Positions 23,389-33,256 are shown, numbered from the stretch's first letter. The stretch: 64,000 nt of DNA from Proteus vulgaris (GCF_023100685.1 NZ_CP090064.1:1736001-1800000); one strand, 5' to 3'. Numbers and translations: made by a program. Notes: a model not told the origin generated them from the sequence alone.

Positions 23389-23425
23389 ATTAAGGCTACG
23401 CATGGTGTGTAGCCTTAATTGTTTT
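23389..23425 (+). terminator. Terminator downstream of hsp20
   Basis: The stem AAGGCTAC / GTAGCCTT is followed by a T-rich tract, about 25 bases after the stop codon. Confidence 0.8.
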
Positions 23426-23503
23426 TGTGAGGGGTTTAAATTGTATTAGCTCAGACTTGGGGCTCATAGGTAGAATATTATTAGAAATTACAGTCTGGTT
23501 TGA

Positions 23504-24728
23504 GCTGTGAGTTCAATTAATCAATGCAACGCTATCCTTAAATAAGGAGGGCATTGTTATGAAGCCAAGAAAACGTATTTACTATACACCTGAACAAAAA
23601 GCGATTATTTGGGACAGATATAAACAAGGTGATTCTTTACATGAGATAGCAAGAATGTTTGATAGATACCATTCTTCTATTATGCCCACTATTTATCAAA
23701 CGGGTGGCTTCCGTCCTCCTGTCCGTAAACGCCACAGGTTATCGCTTTCGCTTGATGAAAGAGAAGAAATATCGAGAGGATTAGCAGAAAAGTGCAGTAT
23801 CAGGGAGATAGCTAAAAAAATATCAAGAGCCCCTTCAACTGTTAGTCGTGAGATCCGCAGACATGGTGGATTAACCAACTACCGTGCAGCAAAAGCGGAT
23901 AAAAAAGCATGGGATAATGCCTTGAGACCCAAAGCTTGTAAATTAAGTCAAAACCCTACATTGTGTAAAATAATCGCAGAAAAAATGCATCAAGGCTGGT
24001 CGCCTGAGCAAATTGCTGGCTGGCTGAAACGCAATAATCCAGATGCTCAGGAGATGAATGTGTCTCACGAAACGATTTATAAAACACTTTTTATACAAAC
24101 TCGGGGAGCTTTAAAAAAAGAGTTACAGCAATATCTTAGAAGCAGAAGAACGGTACGAAAATCTAGAACCACATCACTTAAAGGAAAAGGATTAGGCTCA
24201 ATCCCTAATGCCGTTCCTATAAGTGAAAGACCATCGACTGTTGCGGATAGAGCAATTCCAGGCCACTGGGAAGGGGATCTAATTCAAGGCTCTAAAAATT
24301 CTTATATTGTCACTTTAGTAGAACGCCATTCACGTTATGTTATGCTAGCTAAAATCAGTGATAATAAAACAACAACGGTGATAGCCACTCTCATTAAACA
24401 GGCTCAGCAATTATCCGTTGAACTATATAAAACATTAACTTGGGACAGAGGTGTTGAAATGACCAATCATGCAGTATTTACTGTAGCGACTGATATTCAA
24501 GTCTACTTCTGCGATCCTCAGTCTCCGTGGCAACGTGGTTCAAACGAAAATACGAACCGATTGCTCAGACAATATTTTCCCAAAGGTACTGATTTATCCG
24601 TTCATAGCCAGCAACGGTTAGACAGCATAGCTAGACAACTCAACGAGAGGCCAAGAAAAACGCTAGGTTACGAATCACCAGCAGAACGATTTAACCAGTG
24701 TGTTGCATCCACCGATTGAACTCACAGC
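23504..24728 (+). mobile_element. IS30-family insertion sequence
   Basis: Imperfect inverted repeats start GCTGTGAGTTCAAT on both ends (23504-23517 and the complement at 24715-24728) and continue with partial identity through GATGCAAC-like bases. One intact transposase gene fills the element. It lies between the hsp20 gene and the RloC-like gene. Confidence 0.9.
23559..24719 (+). CDS. IS30-family transposase
   Basis: The 386-residue DDE transposase has an N-terminal helix-turn-helix region (IREIAKKISRAPSTVSREIRR) and the IS30 catalytic core with Asp in PGHWEGDLIQG, Asp in TWDRGVEM and Glu in QRGSNENTNRLLRQYFPKG. The frame is intact and has a good AAGGAGG Shine-Dalgarno, so this is probably the only one of the larger ISs here with an obviously complete single-frame transposase. 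Confidence 0.94.
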   Translation: MKPRKRIYYTPEQKAIIWDRYKQGDSLHEIARMFDRYHSSIMPTIYQTGGFRPPVRKRHRLSLSLDEREEISRGLAEKCSIREIAKKISRAPSTVSREIRRHGGLTNYRAAKADKKAWDNALRPKACKLSQNPTLCKIIAEKMHQGWSPEQIAGWLKRNNPDAQEMNVSHETIYKTLFIQTRGALKKELQQYLRSRRTVRKSRTTSLKGKGLGSIPNAVPISERPSTVADRAIPGHWEGDLIQGSKNSYIVTLVERHSRYVMLAKISDNKTTTVIATLIKQAQQLSVELYKTLTWDRGVEMTNHAVFTVATDIQVYFCDPQSPWQRGSNENTNRLLRQYFPKGTDLSVHSQQRLDSIARQLNERPRKTLGYESPAERFNQCVASTD

Positions 24729-24828
24729 GAAGAGCGGAAGTTCATTATTCATACCTGTTTTTAGTTCTACACTCCTTTTGAGAATTACGATTTTTCATAC
24801 ATCAGTAAGCACTTTTCGGTAGGCTCGA

Positions 24829-24858
24829 GAGGCGCATTCCAGATCCAAATGGCGCCTC
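24829..24858. other. Strong GC-rich hairpin between IS30 and the ATPase gene
   Basis: The stem GAGGCGC / GCGCCTC encloses about 15 bases. It lies about 30 bases beyond the stop of the convergent ATPase gene, but no T-run follows on the minus strand, so it may be either a weak terminator or the footprint of another element. Confidence 0.5.
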
Positions 24859-24890
24859 ACTCATCGCAAAAAACTCTTTGTGCCTTTTTT

Positions 24891-27287
24891 CTAAGGTGTC
24901 CTAGGTGGTTCACCTATGCTCTTCAACAGCGCATTGTATTGATGCGGATCTGCCGTATAAATCTTGTCCAATACGTAATTTGCCACCTTGGAAATTTCTG
25001 GAATCTCCACAGGTTTGAATCCACGATCTGGGATCGATTCAAGATGTGAAAATTCGTTGTTAAGTCTATTCACAAGAGCTATTGCAGTCGGATCTTCTTC
25101 GCCAAAGAATTTCTTGATTCTCTCGAAGGCATCGTTTTTGTCATCTTGATGCGGGAACTTAAAGAATAAAAATGCCTCAAGAAACTTACGGAGGTTGTTG
25201 CCGAATCCATAGAATGGTTCATGAGATTCATTCGCTACACCTTGATTGCGGCACTTGTAGATCTGATGAAATAGGTAGTTGAATTCAGTGATGTAGTCTC
25301 GCAGATATGAAGGCATCAATGAAATCTGACTTGCCCCTTCGTTTCTCTCCACGATGAAATGTTGGTATCCACCGTGATTCTTCTCATTAGGAAATGATAT
25401 TTTCTTTAGATATTTCAAGAAATCTAGGTTGTGGGTGGATATGAAAAGCTGCTTGTAGCGATAGCTGTTTGTTCCGTCTGCATTCTTGATGGGTTTCGCA
25501 ATCAGGCTTTCAATCAAACTGAACATGAAGAAGATGTGATTCCCGTCTAGGCTGGAAATTGGGTCATCTATATAAATGATCAGATCCTTGCCTTTGCTGT
25601 CCGGCTCCTCTAGCTTGGCTATGAAGTAACAGAAAGCAATCAGACTGCATTCGCCTTCACTCAAGTTGTAGGCTGATTTACCATCTCTGGTGATTTCAAA
25701 CTTAACTGAATTATTCTCAATATTGTCCTTAGCGGCAAGTTTGATGCCATCGTGACCAAAGAAGTGACTAAGCAAGTCATTCACTCGCTTCGCGCCCTTG
25801 CGTTCATCCTTCTGTTGGCCCAGTAGGCGGGTCACTTCAGCCTCTTGTTTGATAATTTCGAGTTGTGCCTCGGTAAATACAGTGTTTGCAGTGTCAGAAT
25901 CTGTTTTGAGACTGGCAATACGCGTTAACTCAGCATCGTAGGTAATGTCTCCAATAAAGGAAGCTACATCGGTAAGTCGAAGAGATTCGCGTGCAATATT
26001 TTTATCTTTTCCCAGTGAACTTGTACGGCTGTTATTTCTAGCGATCAGGTCATTGATGTCGCCCACGCATTGCTGAATTGCAATCGGGTCGTGAATGTAG
26101 ACAGGTATGGCAACCTGCTGAAAAATGGTGTTCTTTCTCTTATCCAATGCAGCCTTCAGAGCTTTGAGATCCTGCATGTAAACTTTCAGGTAATTATCAA
26201 GTTTTCTCTTGCTAGCTTCAAATAAGATTTTTTCTTCTGCATAGAACTTATCACCAGTCAAAGCCAAAAAGTTAGGAATGGCTTGGATTTCTGTGGCGAT
26301 GGAAGACAGGCATGAATCGATACACGACTCCAGATCCGAGGATTCCTTACTAAAGTGAGAGTCTAATACCTGCCAGATGTCATGGGGAAGGCTTTGGCGA
26401 CAGAAGGCGCAAGTGTCTCGTTTATCTTTATGTAGCGGTATGCCTTGCTTTACCCACGTTTGAAGAGCCGCCTCATTCAACAGTTCCTGAATTGGCAGGG
26501 TTGGCTTAATCAATCTTGAAAGGAGTTCTTCAGCTTCCTTGCTTATTGATTCTATGTTGAGGCTTAATGATACGGTATCGGTAATATCAGGTAGGGCCTC
26601 TTGCTTCAAGAGGTTGACCTTGGTAGCTTGTTCTTCGGTTGTCAGCGGTATGAAGCTAGGTTTTTTGACAGAGCTAATGTCTCTTTTGATACTGTCTATA
26701 TTGTAAACAGCAGGGCCGTAGATGCGATTCAGCTTAATCTTACTGTTGGCATGAGAACGAAGTTTGCCTTCCAGAGCATCAGACGCAGTTTTATGAATGC
26801 CTTTCGTTCGATCTCGTTCTTTCTTTTTAACTTCAAGTTCATGTCGGAGGCCTGCCTTCGACTCAACACTGCCTAACTTAGTTTGGATTGCGATAATGGC
26901 ATCTTCGATCTCTTTATTCTTTTCACCAACGATAGCAAACGTCTTGATCTCTCCGTCGCTTTGATTGACCAAAAAGCTTAGGTTATCGCTCACAAAGTCT
27001 CGATTGTAGACCCGAACATCGTAGCTATGACCGACAAGGTTTGCCTGTGTTACATCACCGTTATCACCGCGAATAATAAAATTTGGATCCACAAAGTTGT
27101 GTGGAATGCGTCCTGTTTCCAAAGCACGGAAAATTCGCGAGAGTGTAGTTTTACCAGAGTAGTTTCGTCCATAGAGAATGTTGAGCCTCTTGAAATTCTG
27201 GACATTATTACCTGTATCTTTAAGGCTATTTCTCCAACTAAGTTTTGTGAAACTACCAAAATTATCAATGTCAACCTGACTGAACAT
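24891..27287 (-). CDS. RloC/PrrC-like AAA ATPase, candidate anticodon nuclease (phage defence)
   Basis: This 798-residue protein has an ABC-type ATPase split by a long coiled-coil insert. Walker A is GRNYSGKTT (residues 40-48), the signature is LSEGE (542-546), Walker B is LIIYIDDP (Asp pair about 573-574) and the H-loop is STHNLDF. A CAFC zinc-hook-like motif lies in the coiled coil (Cys293, Cys296). The C-terminal region holds R700-x3-E704 and H748 (NEFSHLE), resembling the Arg-Glu-His triad of PrrC and RloC tRNA anticodon nucleases. The ATG at 27287 is preferred because GGAG lies 5 bases upstream; a GTG two codons earlier would overlap it. Base composition is visibly richer in GC than the surroundings. 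No restriction-modification genes flank it. Other AAA_13 defence ATPases remain possible. Confidence 0.7.
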   Translation of the reverse strand: MFSQVDIDNFGSFTKLSWRNSLKDTGNNVQNFKRLNILYGRNYSGKTTLSRIFRALETGRIPHNFVDPNFIIRGDNGDVTQANLVGHSYDVRVYNRDFVSDNLSFLVNQSDGEIKTFAIVGEKNKEIEDAIIAIQTKLGSVESKAGLRHELEVKKKERDRTKGIHKTASDALEGKLRSHANSKIKLNRIYGPAVYNIDSIKRDISSVKKPSFIPLTTEEQATKVNLLKQEALPDITDTVSLSLNIESISKEAEELLSRLIKPTLPIQELLNEAALQTWVKQGIPLHKDKRDTCAFCRQSLPHDIWQVLDSHFSKESSDLESCIDSCLSSIATEIQAIPNFLALTGDKFYAEEKILFEASKRKLDNYLKVYMQDLKALKAALDKRKNTIFQQVAIPVYIHDPIAIQQCVGDINDLIARNNSRTSSLGKDKNIARESLRLTDVASFIGDITYDAELTRIASLKTDSDTANTVFTEAQLEIIKQEAEVTRLLGQQKDERKGAKRVNDLLSHFFGHDGIKLAAKDNIENNSVKFEITRDGKSAYNLSEGECSLIAFCYFIAKLEEPDSKGKDLIIYIDDPISSLDGNHIFFMFSLIESLIAKPIKNADGTNSYRYKQLFISTHNLDFLKYLKKISFPNEKNHGGYQHFIVERNEGASQISLMPSYLRDYITEFNYLFHQIYKCRNQGVANESHEPFYGFGNNLRKFLEAFLFFKFPHQDDKNDAFERIKKFFGEEDPTAIALVNRLNNEFSHLESIPDRGFKPVEIPEISKVANYVLDKIYTADPHQYNALLKSIGEPPRTP

Positions 27288-27293
27288 GAACAC

Positions 27294-27905
27294 TCCTCTA
27301 ATGTTGGCTATTAGTTGCCAATTTGCAAATAAACAAATTGTTCATTTAGTTTACTCTAAGATTAAGGAATGTTTGGGCTGGTTATTAATACAGCATAGAA
27401 CGTATTATATGAAGCGGGGTTCAACATCCATCTAAAGGCCATAAAAAGTTCATAGACATAGCCTAGGGTAATGAAACTGTGTTCTGCTCCGCACAAGCAG
27501 ATAGAATGGTATCAATATCCACTATTGGCACTGTGTGGACTATCTGATTAGTTTTATCCTTAAATCATAGCAGTATTAGGTTGAATCTGATCACACACAT
27601 CTAAATTATTAATATGAAACTACCCAACACAAAATAAAAAAATGCCGATACGCTAGGAGTCATATCGGCATATAAAATAAACGCAAGAAGCAATGTAAGT
27701 CATGTCGTACTAATTCGTATCAAACCTGTCAATTTGATACATGTGTAATGATAATTATTCTCATTAATATATTCAACCCTAAATTAAATAAGGTTACTTT
27801 GTAGCCTTTCCGTCTACGCCGACCACAGAATCAACACCCACTTATACCGTTCACACAAGAGCTGTGAGTCGGCACCTTATTAACTAAATAAATCGGTAAA
27901 TATTT
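27294..27905. other. Gene-free stretch between ATPase and phage lysis region
   Basis: I see no convincing coding region. The segment holds the ATPase promoter side (27294-27400), a strong hairpin at 27642-27672 and a Fur-box-like sequence at 27747-27765. A TCGGC-containing palindrome-rich stretch lies just before the next gene. Confidence 0.5.
27642..27672. terminator. Hairpin with A-rich left arm
   Basis: The stem ATGCCGATA / TATCGGCAT is perfect with a 13-base loop. The A-run on its left makes it a terminator on the minus strand; no obvious minus-strand gene lies immediately upstream of it. Confidence 0.6.
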
Positions 27906-28328
27906 ATGTCAAAAGAGATAAGCGAATTACAGTTTAGTCTTCACTATGCATCAGAAACAGACAGTGAAAAGAATACCTCCGTCATTTTAACGGCGAATAT
28001 CCATACGGCTGATGGCGAAACTCAACAACTCACACAATTAATTTGTACAACATCTCCCGCAGGTAAAAAACAATATCGAATCGGTACACAAAAGATTAAT
28101 GATGCAGGCGACCCATTGCTGGTGGCGATTGAATCCTATTGGCGCAAAAACATACAAGAGAGTTGTGTTTATTTGTTAGAGAAAGCGAAGCAATTTATTC
28201 AAGGACACTTACAACAAACGAATACATGGATATCTATGTATGGTCTTGTGATTGTTTCTAATGCGTCACTTGAAGAGCAGTTGCCTGAAGGTTTATTAAA
28301 GGTACTTAAAGTATCAATACCCGCCTAA
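27906..28328 (+). CDS. Hypothetical prophage protein
   Basis: This 140-residue soluble protein has no signal peptide or membrane segment and no motif I recognise. It begins MSKEISELQFSLHYASETDS and has a beta-rich first half and a helical second half (SYWRKNIQESCVYLLEKAKQF). It sits just upstream of the holin, where lambdoid phages of this group carry small accessory genes. Codon use resembles the lysis genes after it. Confidence 0.65.
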   Translation: MSKEISELQFSLHYASETDSEKNTSVILTANIHTADGETQQLTQLICTTSPAGKKQYRIGTQKINDAGDPLLVAIESYWRKNIQESCVYLLEKAKQFIQGHLQQTNTWISMYGLVIVSNASLEEQLPEGLLKVLKVSIPA

Positions 28329-28392
28329 TTTTTTATCGTTTCATTTTTAACTCTCACACTAATCATCAACGGACACTCCTCTGGGGGTGACT

Positions 28393-28662
28393 ATGCGTAT
28401 GGAAAAATTAACCAATGTAACTTATGGAACAGCAGGCCTAACGGCCTTTTTTGCCAGTCTCTCATTATATGAATGGGGATTTGTTATCGGGATGGCGTTT
28501 AGCATGGTTTTAGGTTTAGCCACTTATTTTATGACTCGTCGAGAACAACGAAAACGCACTCAATTATTTGAAGAGCTTGTTCGTCATGTTGACCCACAAA
28601 ACCCGACCGAAACCTTAAAAAGGCTTGCTGAATTAATGGTAAAAGCGCCAAAGGATATTTAA
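28393..28662 (+). CDS. Phage pinholin (S21-like, dual-start motif)
   Basis: This small holin has two membrane segments (about residues 10-27 and 30-48 of the ATG form) and a basic, helical C-terminus. The sequence KLTNVTYGTAGLTAFF resembles the lambdoid phage 21 S holin. The N-terminus MRMEK gives two closely spaced Met starts (28393 and 28399), as in the holin/antiholin dual start of lambda and 21. A GTG at 28387 is also in frame. It overlaps the endolysin start by one base (TAATG). Confidence 0.8.
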   Translation: MRMEKLTNVTYGTAGLTAFFASLSLYEWGFVIGMAFSMVLGLATYFMTRREQRKRTQLFEELVRHVDPQNPTETLKRLAELMVKAPKDI

Positions 28663-29132
28663 TGTCTCTCAAACAGAAAATAGCTGCGCTAACAACAGCA
28701 GGAGCCACAGCAATAGCGTTAGTAGTAATAGCACATTTTGAAGGTGTACGTTATGAACCTTATCGTGATGTGGCAGGTGTTTTGACGGTTTGTTATGGGC
28801 ATACAAGCAAAGACATTATTCAGGGTAAGAGATACACACAACAAGAATGTGATGCGTTATTACAAAACGATTTTATTAAGACACAACAGCAAGTCGATGC
28901 ATTAATCAAAGTACCACTTGATGACTACACCAAAGCTGCTTTATATTCCTTTGCTTTTAATGTGGGAACAACTGCATTTGCTCGCTCAACATTACTCAAG
29001 AAACTAAATGCAGGTGATAGAGCTGGTGCCTGTGAAGAAATGAAACGTTGGGTATATGCGGGTGGAAAGGTTTGGCGAGGGCTTGTCAGTCGTCGAGAGG
29101 CGGAGTCAGCACTATGTCATGGAAACCTTTAA
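28662..29132 (+). CDS. SAR endolysin (GH24 lysozyme)
   Basis: This 156-residue muramidase has an N-terminal signal-arrest-release segment (about residues 7-24, rich in Ala, Thr and Gly). The catalytic motif E27-x8-D36-x5-T42 (HFEG ... YRDVAG ... TVCYGHT) is complete. SAR endolysins pair with pinholins: membrane depolarisation releases and activates the enzyme in the periplasm. It is intact, in contrast to the homologous copy at 34230. Confidence 0.92.
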   Translation: MSLKQKIAALTTAGATAIALVVIAHFEGVRYEPYRDVAGVLTVCYGHTSKDIIQGKRYTQQECDALLQNDFIKTQQQVDALIKVPLDDYTKAALYSFAFNVGTTAFARSTLLKKLNAGDRAGACEEMKRWVYAGGKVWRGLVSRREAESALCHGNL

Positions 29133-29272
29133 TCATCATTATCAGCTTTATCCTTGCATTACTCATTACAGTCGCTGGTGGCATTTATCTCTCAATTGAT
29201 AATTCATGTATTAACGACAAAGTCAGTTTAGAAAAACGCTGTCAAATTGCACTCTCATATCATCGGTATTAA
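29114..29272 (+). CDS. Small membrane protein of lysis cassette
   Basis: This 52-residue protein has one strong hydrophobic segment (about residues 5-25, PLIIIISFILALLITVAGG) and a short soluble tail with two Cys. The start MSWKPL at 29114 overlaps the endolysin end, in another frame, and is chosen over an upstream ATG because it matches the reading frame seen in the second lysis cassette. Function unknown; possibly an antiholin or lysis modulator. Confidence 0.7.
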   Translation: MSWKPLIIIISFILALLITVAGGIYLSIDNSCINDKVSLEKRCQIALSYHRY

Positions 29273-29274
29273 TC

Positions 29275-29736
29275 ATGAAATACGGAAAACTCTATGCCGT
29301 CATCGCGATGGTAGGCATTATTGTGGGTGGCTATTGGGTGATTAACAGGCAAGCTAACAGAATTAATCTGTTAGTAGAAACAAACAAAGAACTAACGATT
29401 GCTCTCGAAGAACAAAAGTCTATTAATACTGATTATCAAGCACGCATAATGCGATTAAACCAACTGGATATTCAATATACGCAGGAGCTAGCGAATGCTA
29501 AGAATGAAATTAGTCGCTTGCGTGATATTAGCGAGCGTCATCCTGAGCGGGTGTATATCAAAGCCGAGTGTCCCAAAAGTGAAACCACTCCCGCCACCAG
29601 CATGGATGATGCAACCACCACCAGACCTACTGACACCGCTATCCGAAATTATTGGTTACTCAGAGAGCGAATTGCAGAGTCAGAGCAAATGATATTGGGA
29701 CTGCAAGATTACATTAGAGTGGTGTGTATACGATGA
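29275..29736 (+). CDS. Inner-membrane spanin Rz
   Basis: This 153-residue i-spanin has an N-terminal membrane anchor (about residues 5-23) and a long coiled coil to about residue 90. With the outer-membrane partner it fuses inner and outer membranes at lysis. It follows the endolysin group with only 2 bases from the previous stop. The partner Rz1 is nested in another frame at 29495. Confidence 0.88.
   Translation: MKYGKLYAVIAMVGIIVGGYWVINRQANRINLLVETNKELTIALEEQKSINTDYQARIMRLNQLDIQYTQELANAKNEISRLRDISERHPERVYIKAECPKSETTPATSMDDATTTRPTDTAIRNYWLLRERIAESEQMILGLQDYIRVVCIR
29495..29692 (+). CDS. Outer-membrane spanin lipoprotein Rz1, nested in Rz
   Basis: The frame is wholly inside Rz, offset by +1. 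It encodes a lipoprotein signal with lipobox VILSGC (about residues 15-20) and a proline-rich tail (PSVPKVKPLPPPAWMMQPPP), as in lambda Rz1. A lipoprotein that spans to the outer membrane and contacts Rz completes the lysis pathway. Confidence 0.88.
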   Translation: MLRMKLVACVILASVILSGCISKPSVPKVKPLPPPAWMMQPPPDLLTPLSEIIGYSESELQSQSK

Positions 29737-29803
29737 TCCGGTCATAATTAATTGAAGGAGTTTACTTAGAAGTGGTAAATAAATTTATTCGATAAATTGA
29801 AAA

Positions 29804-29828
29804 AAGCGGGATGTTCCCGCTTTAATTA
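29804..29828 (+). terminator. Terminator after lysis cassette
   Basis: The stem AAGCGGGA / TCCCGCTT with a tight loop is followed by a T-rich stretch, directly before IS3 copy B. Confidence 0.75.
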
Positions 29829-29876
29829 ATTATCCTGACCCGTCCTGAATAAGGTTGACACTTTTCCAATCTGAAA

Positions 29877-30296
29877 TTGGAGAATGTAATGAAACCAATC
29901 ACTAAACGAACTCAACGCGATTATTCTCTCGCTTTTAAATTACAGCTTGTTGACCAAGTTGAAAAAGGCGAAATAACCTATAAACAAGCCCAAGATCACT
30001 ATGGTATACAAGGATGCTCTACTGTTTTAGTTTGGCTTCGTAAGCATGGTAGGTTAGATTGGTCAAACGGTACCCCTGATACTTTTTATAGAGGTTCAGC
30101 TATGACCCAATCTTCTGAACAACAAACGCCGGAACAACGCATTAAGATCCTTGAAAAGGAACTTGAAGAAGCTCGGCTTAAATCCGATTTTTTCGAAGCT
30201 GTGGTTAAAGTCATGGATAGAGACTTTGGAGTTCGTTTGTCAAAAAAGCGCAAAGCCGAGTTATTAAAGAAAAAACGGTTAAAAACCTCACCGTAA
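29877..30296 (+). CDS. IS3-family transposase OrfA (copy B)
   Basis: This 139-residue OrfA has an N-terminal helix-turn-helix (SLAFKLQLVDQVEKG ... GCSTVLVWLRKHG) and a helical C-terminus. The probable start is MKPITKR (base 29889) rather than the track start. The end contains AAAGAAAAAACGG, a candidate -1 slip site that would fuse it to orfB. Confidence 0.88.
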   Translation: MENVMKPITKRTQRDYSLAFKLQLVDQVEKGEITYKQAQDHYGIQGCSTVLVWLRKHGRLDWSNGTPDTFYRGSAMTQSSEQQTPEQRIKILEKELEEARLKSDFFEAVVKVMDRDFGVRLSKKRKAELLKKKRLKTSP

Positions 30297-30313
30297 CAAT
30301 TGCTTGCCGTTTT

Positions 30314-31099
30314 ATGCAGATCAGCCGACAGGCTTATTACAAGAGGCTGGATAGAACTGAGGAACGAAAGAAAGCAGATTCGGCCATTATTGATGTTGTT
30401 AAATCTGAACGAGTCTTACAACCTCGACTGGGTGGGCGTAAATTACATTTTATTTTAAAGCAAAAACAGATGGTTATTGGTCGTGATCGGCTATTTTCTT
30501 TATTGAAAGAACATCAGTTACTGGTGCCTAATAAACGGGCTTATCATCGAACAACCTTAAGCCATCATCGTTTTCATCGGCATCCAAATTTAATTAAGTC
30601 AGGGTTTATCCCCACACAACCAGAACAGCTTTGGGTGGCAGATATTACCTATTTATCGACGCATGAAGGTGATACTTATTTAAGTTTAATTACGGATGCG
30701 TATTCACGAAAAATCGTGGGATATCATTTAGATAACAATATGAAAACAAGTTCAGTGAAGAAATCGTTGGTTCAGGCGTTAAAAAAACGGACTTCGACAA
30801 CTTCGTTAATCCATCATTCAGATCGAGGGATACAGTATTGTTCTTCGGAATATCAGGAGATACATAAAGAGCATAATATTCAATGTTCTATGACTGATGG
30901 GTATGATTGTTATCAAAATGCCTTAGCAGAACGAATTAATGGAACATTAAAAATGGAGTATCTACTGATAAAACCGAGTAATCTAGAACAAGCAAGAAAA
31001 TTAGTAGAAGAATCAATTCAACTCTATAATGAAAAACGGCCACACTTATCGTTAAACTATAAAACGCCCGATGAAGTACATCGAGCGTTTTATGCCTGA
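30314..31099 (+). CDS. IS3-family transposase OrfB (copy B)
   Basis: This 261-residue rve-type DDE transposase has Asp in LWVADITYLS, Asp in HHSDRGIQYCS and Glu in ALAERINGTLKME. The frame is complete and lies -1 relative to orfA, so the active form is probably the OrfAB fusion made by frameshifting. It is distinct in sequence from the other two IS3-type elements in this window. Confidence 0.92.
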   Translation: MQISRQAYYKRLDRTEERKKADSAIIDVVKSERVLQPRLGGRKLHFILKQKQMVIGRDRLFSLLKEHQLLVPNKRAYHRTTLSHHRFHRHPNLIKSGFIPTQPEQLWVADITYLSTHEGDTYLSLITDAYSRKIVGYHLDNNMKTSSVKKSLVQALKKRTSTTSLIHHSDRGIQYCSSEYQEIHKEHNIQCSMTDGYDCYQNALAERINGTLKMEYLLIKPSNLEQARKLVEESIQLYNEKRPHLSLNYKTPDEVHRAFYA

Positions 31100-31126
31100 A
31101 AAGTTGTCAACCTATATCAGGACTAG

Positions 31127-31342
31127 TCATCCAATTTTACGAAACTTATAGTTTGCTTTTTTAATATTCACATCAAAATATTGACCTTTTGAACTTGCAT
31201 TCATTAAGTCTTGATGAATTTTGGGTGGAACATTTAAGTATTGATAAACACCGCCACTATGGAACGCTATTTCCAAGGTTTGAGTCGCTTGATCGTAACC
31301 AACAGAATGAAGGTTTGAAGATGAGACGGGAACACGATTCAA
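31127..31342 (-). CDS. KTSC-domain protein
   Basis: This 71-residue protein is essentially one KTSC domain (YQYLNVPPKIHQDLMNASSKGQYFDVNIKK), an uncharacterised single-domain module common in phages and also fused to some lysyl-tRNA synthetases. It is on the minus strand, opposed to the lysis genes, and its stop codon lies within a few bases of the IS copy B end, so the 3' end may have been altered by the insertion. Confidence 0.8.
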   Translation of the reverse strand: MNRVPVSSSNLHSVGYDQATQTLEIAFHSGGVYQYLNVPPKIHQDLMNASSKGQYFDVNIKKANYKFRKIG

Positions 31343-31526
31343 TTTTTAAATCTCCTATTAACGGGGGAAAATCCCTATAAAATATTAAAATATTTTAACT
31401 AAAATAACTTCGACATTGATCACGAACACCTAATAATCAGTAATTAGTACATCGTTGCTCTTTTTAGATACAATGATAATATAAAGAAAATTTTAATAAT
31501 TATTGGTGGGGTACCTAACATAATTA

Positions 31527-31699
31527 ATGAAATATTTTAAATACCAACACTTACCTGCCCACTTGCAAGAAGTTAATAAGCAGAATGGTTATTAGCTAAA
31601 AAAATAAATGAATAATTATCTGACAGTACTGAAAAATTAGGTGAGTTTTATAATTTATTGAAGGTTAAAGGTAGCTTTGTTCATATTAAATTAGGCTAG
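31527..31699 (+). pseudogene. Decayed Acb2/Tad1-hairpin-like protein (anti-CBASS family)
   Basis: The first frame reads MKYFKYQHLPAHLQEVNKQ; after a frameshift near 31590 a second frame reads LLAKKINE, stop, LSDSTEKLGEFYNLLKVKG and ends at TAG. This follows the F-KYQHLP-HLQ-VSKP-...-LPD-EK-xGLRKLLEAKDCFVR pattern of the small phage proteins related to Acb2, which sequester cyclic nucleotides and block CBASS. At least one frameshift and one stop make it non-functional. The match is from memory of the family pattern. Confidence 0.6.
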
Positions 31700-31762
31700 T
31701 AATAACAAACATGCAAATAGGCGGTATTAAAACTGCCTGACCTTATAAGTTATTTATATGGA

Positions 31763-31797
31763 TAGCCATCAGTTAATCGCTGGTGGCTTTTTTTATA
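31763..31797 (+). terminator. Terminator after Acb2-like remnant
   Basis: The stem AGCCATCAG / CTGGTGGCT (one bulge) is followed by seven T. Confidence 0.75.
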
Positions 31798-31924
31798 CAC
31801 ATTTCATCGCTCATTCACAGAGCAATTCACAAACGTCGAATCCGATCACTTTGATATGAGCCTTCGAGGAAGTCAGCTATAGCTGTAGTGGTTTAATAAA
31901 TTTGGCCACCTGAATAGAGGTGAT

Positions 31925-33256
<1,332 letters not shown>

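Larger units (their letters stand above)
29842..31124 (+). mobile_element. IS3-family insertion sequence (copy B), apparently intact
   Basis: Inverted ends GTCCTGAATAAGGTTGACA (left) and the complement of a close match (right, through 31124) bound an orfA-orfB pair in a -1 frame relation. Exact end bases could shift by a few positions because GTCC/GGAC is itself palindromic. It lies between the intact lysis cassette and the KTSC gene. Confidence 0.85.

Noticed and set aside
26601..27314. Plus-strand open frames inside the RloC-like gene
   Set aside because: They are antisense shadows without Shine-Dalgarno or recognisable domains.
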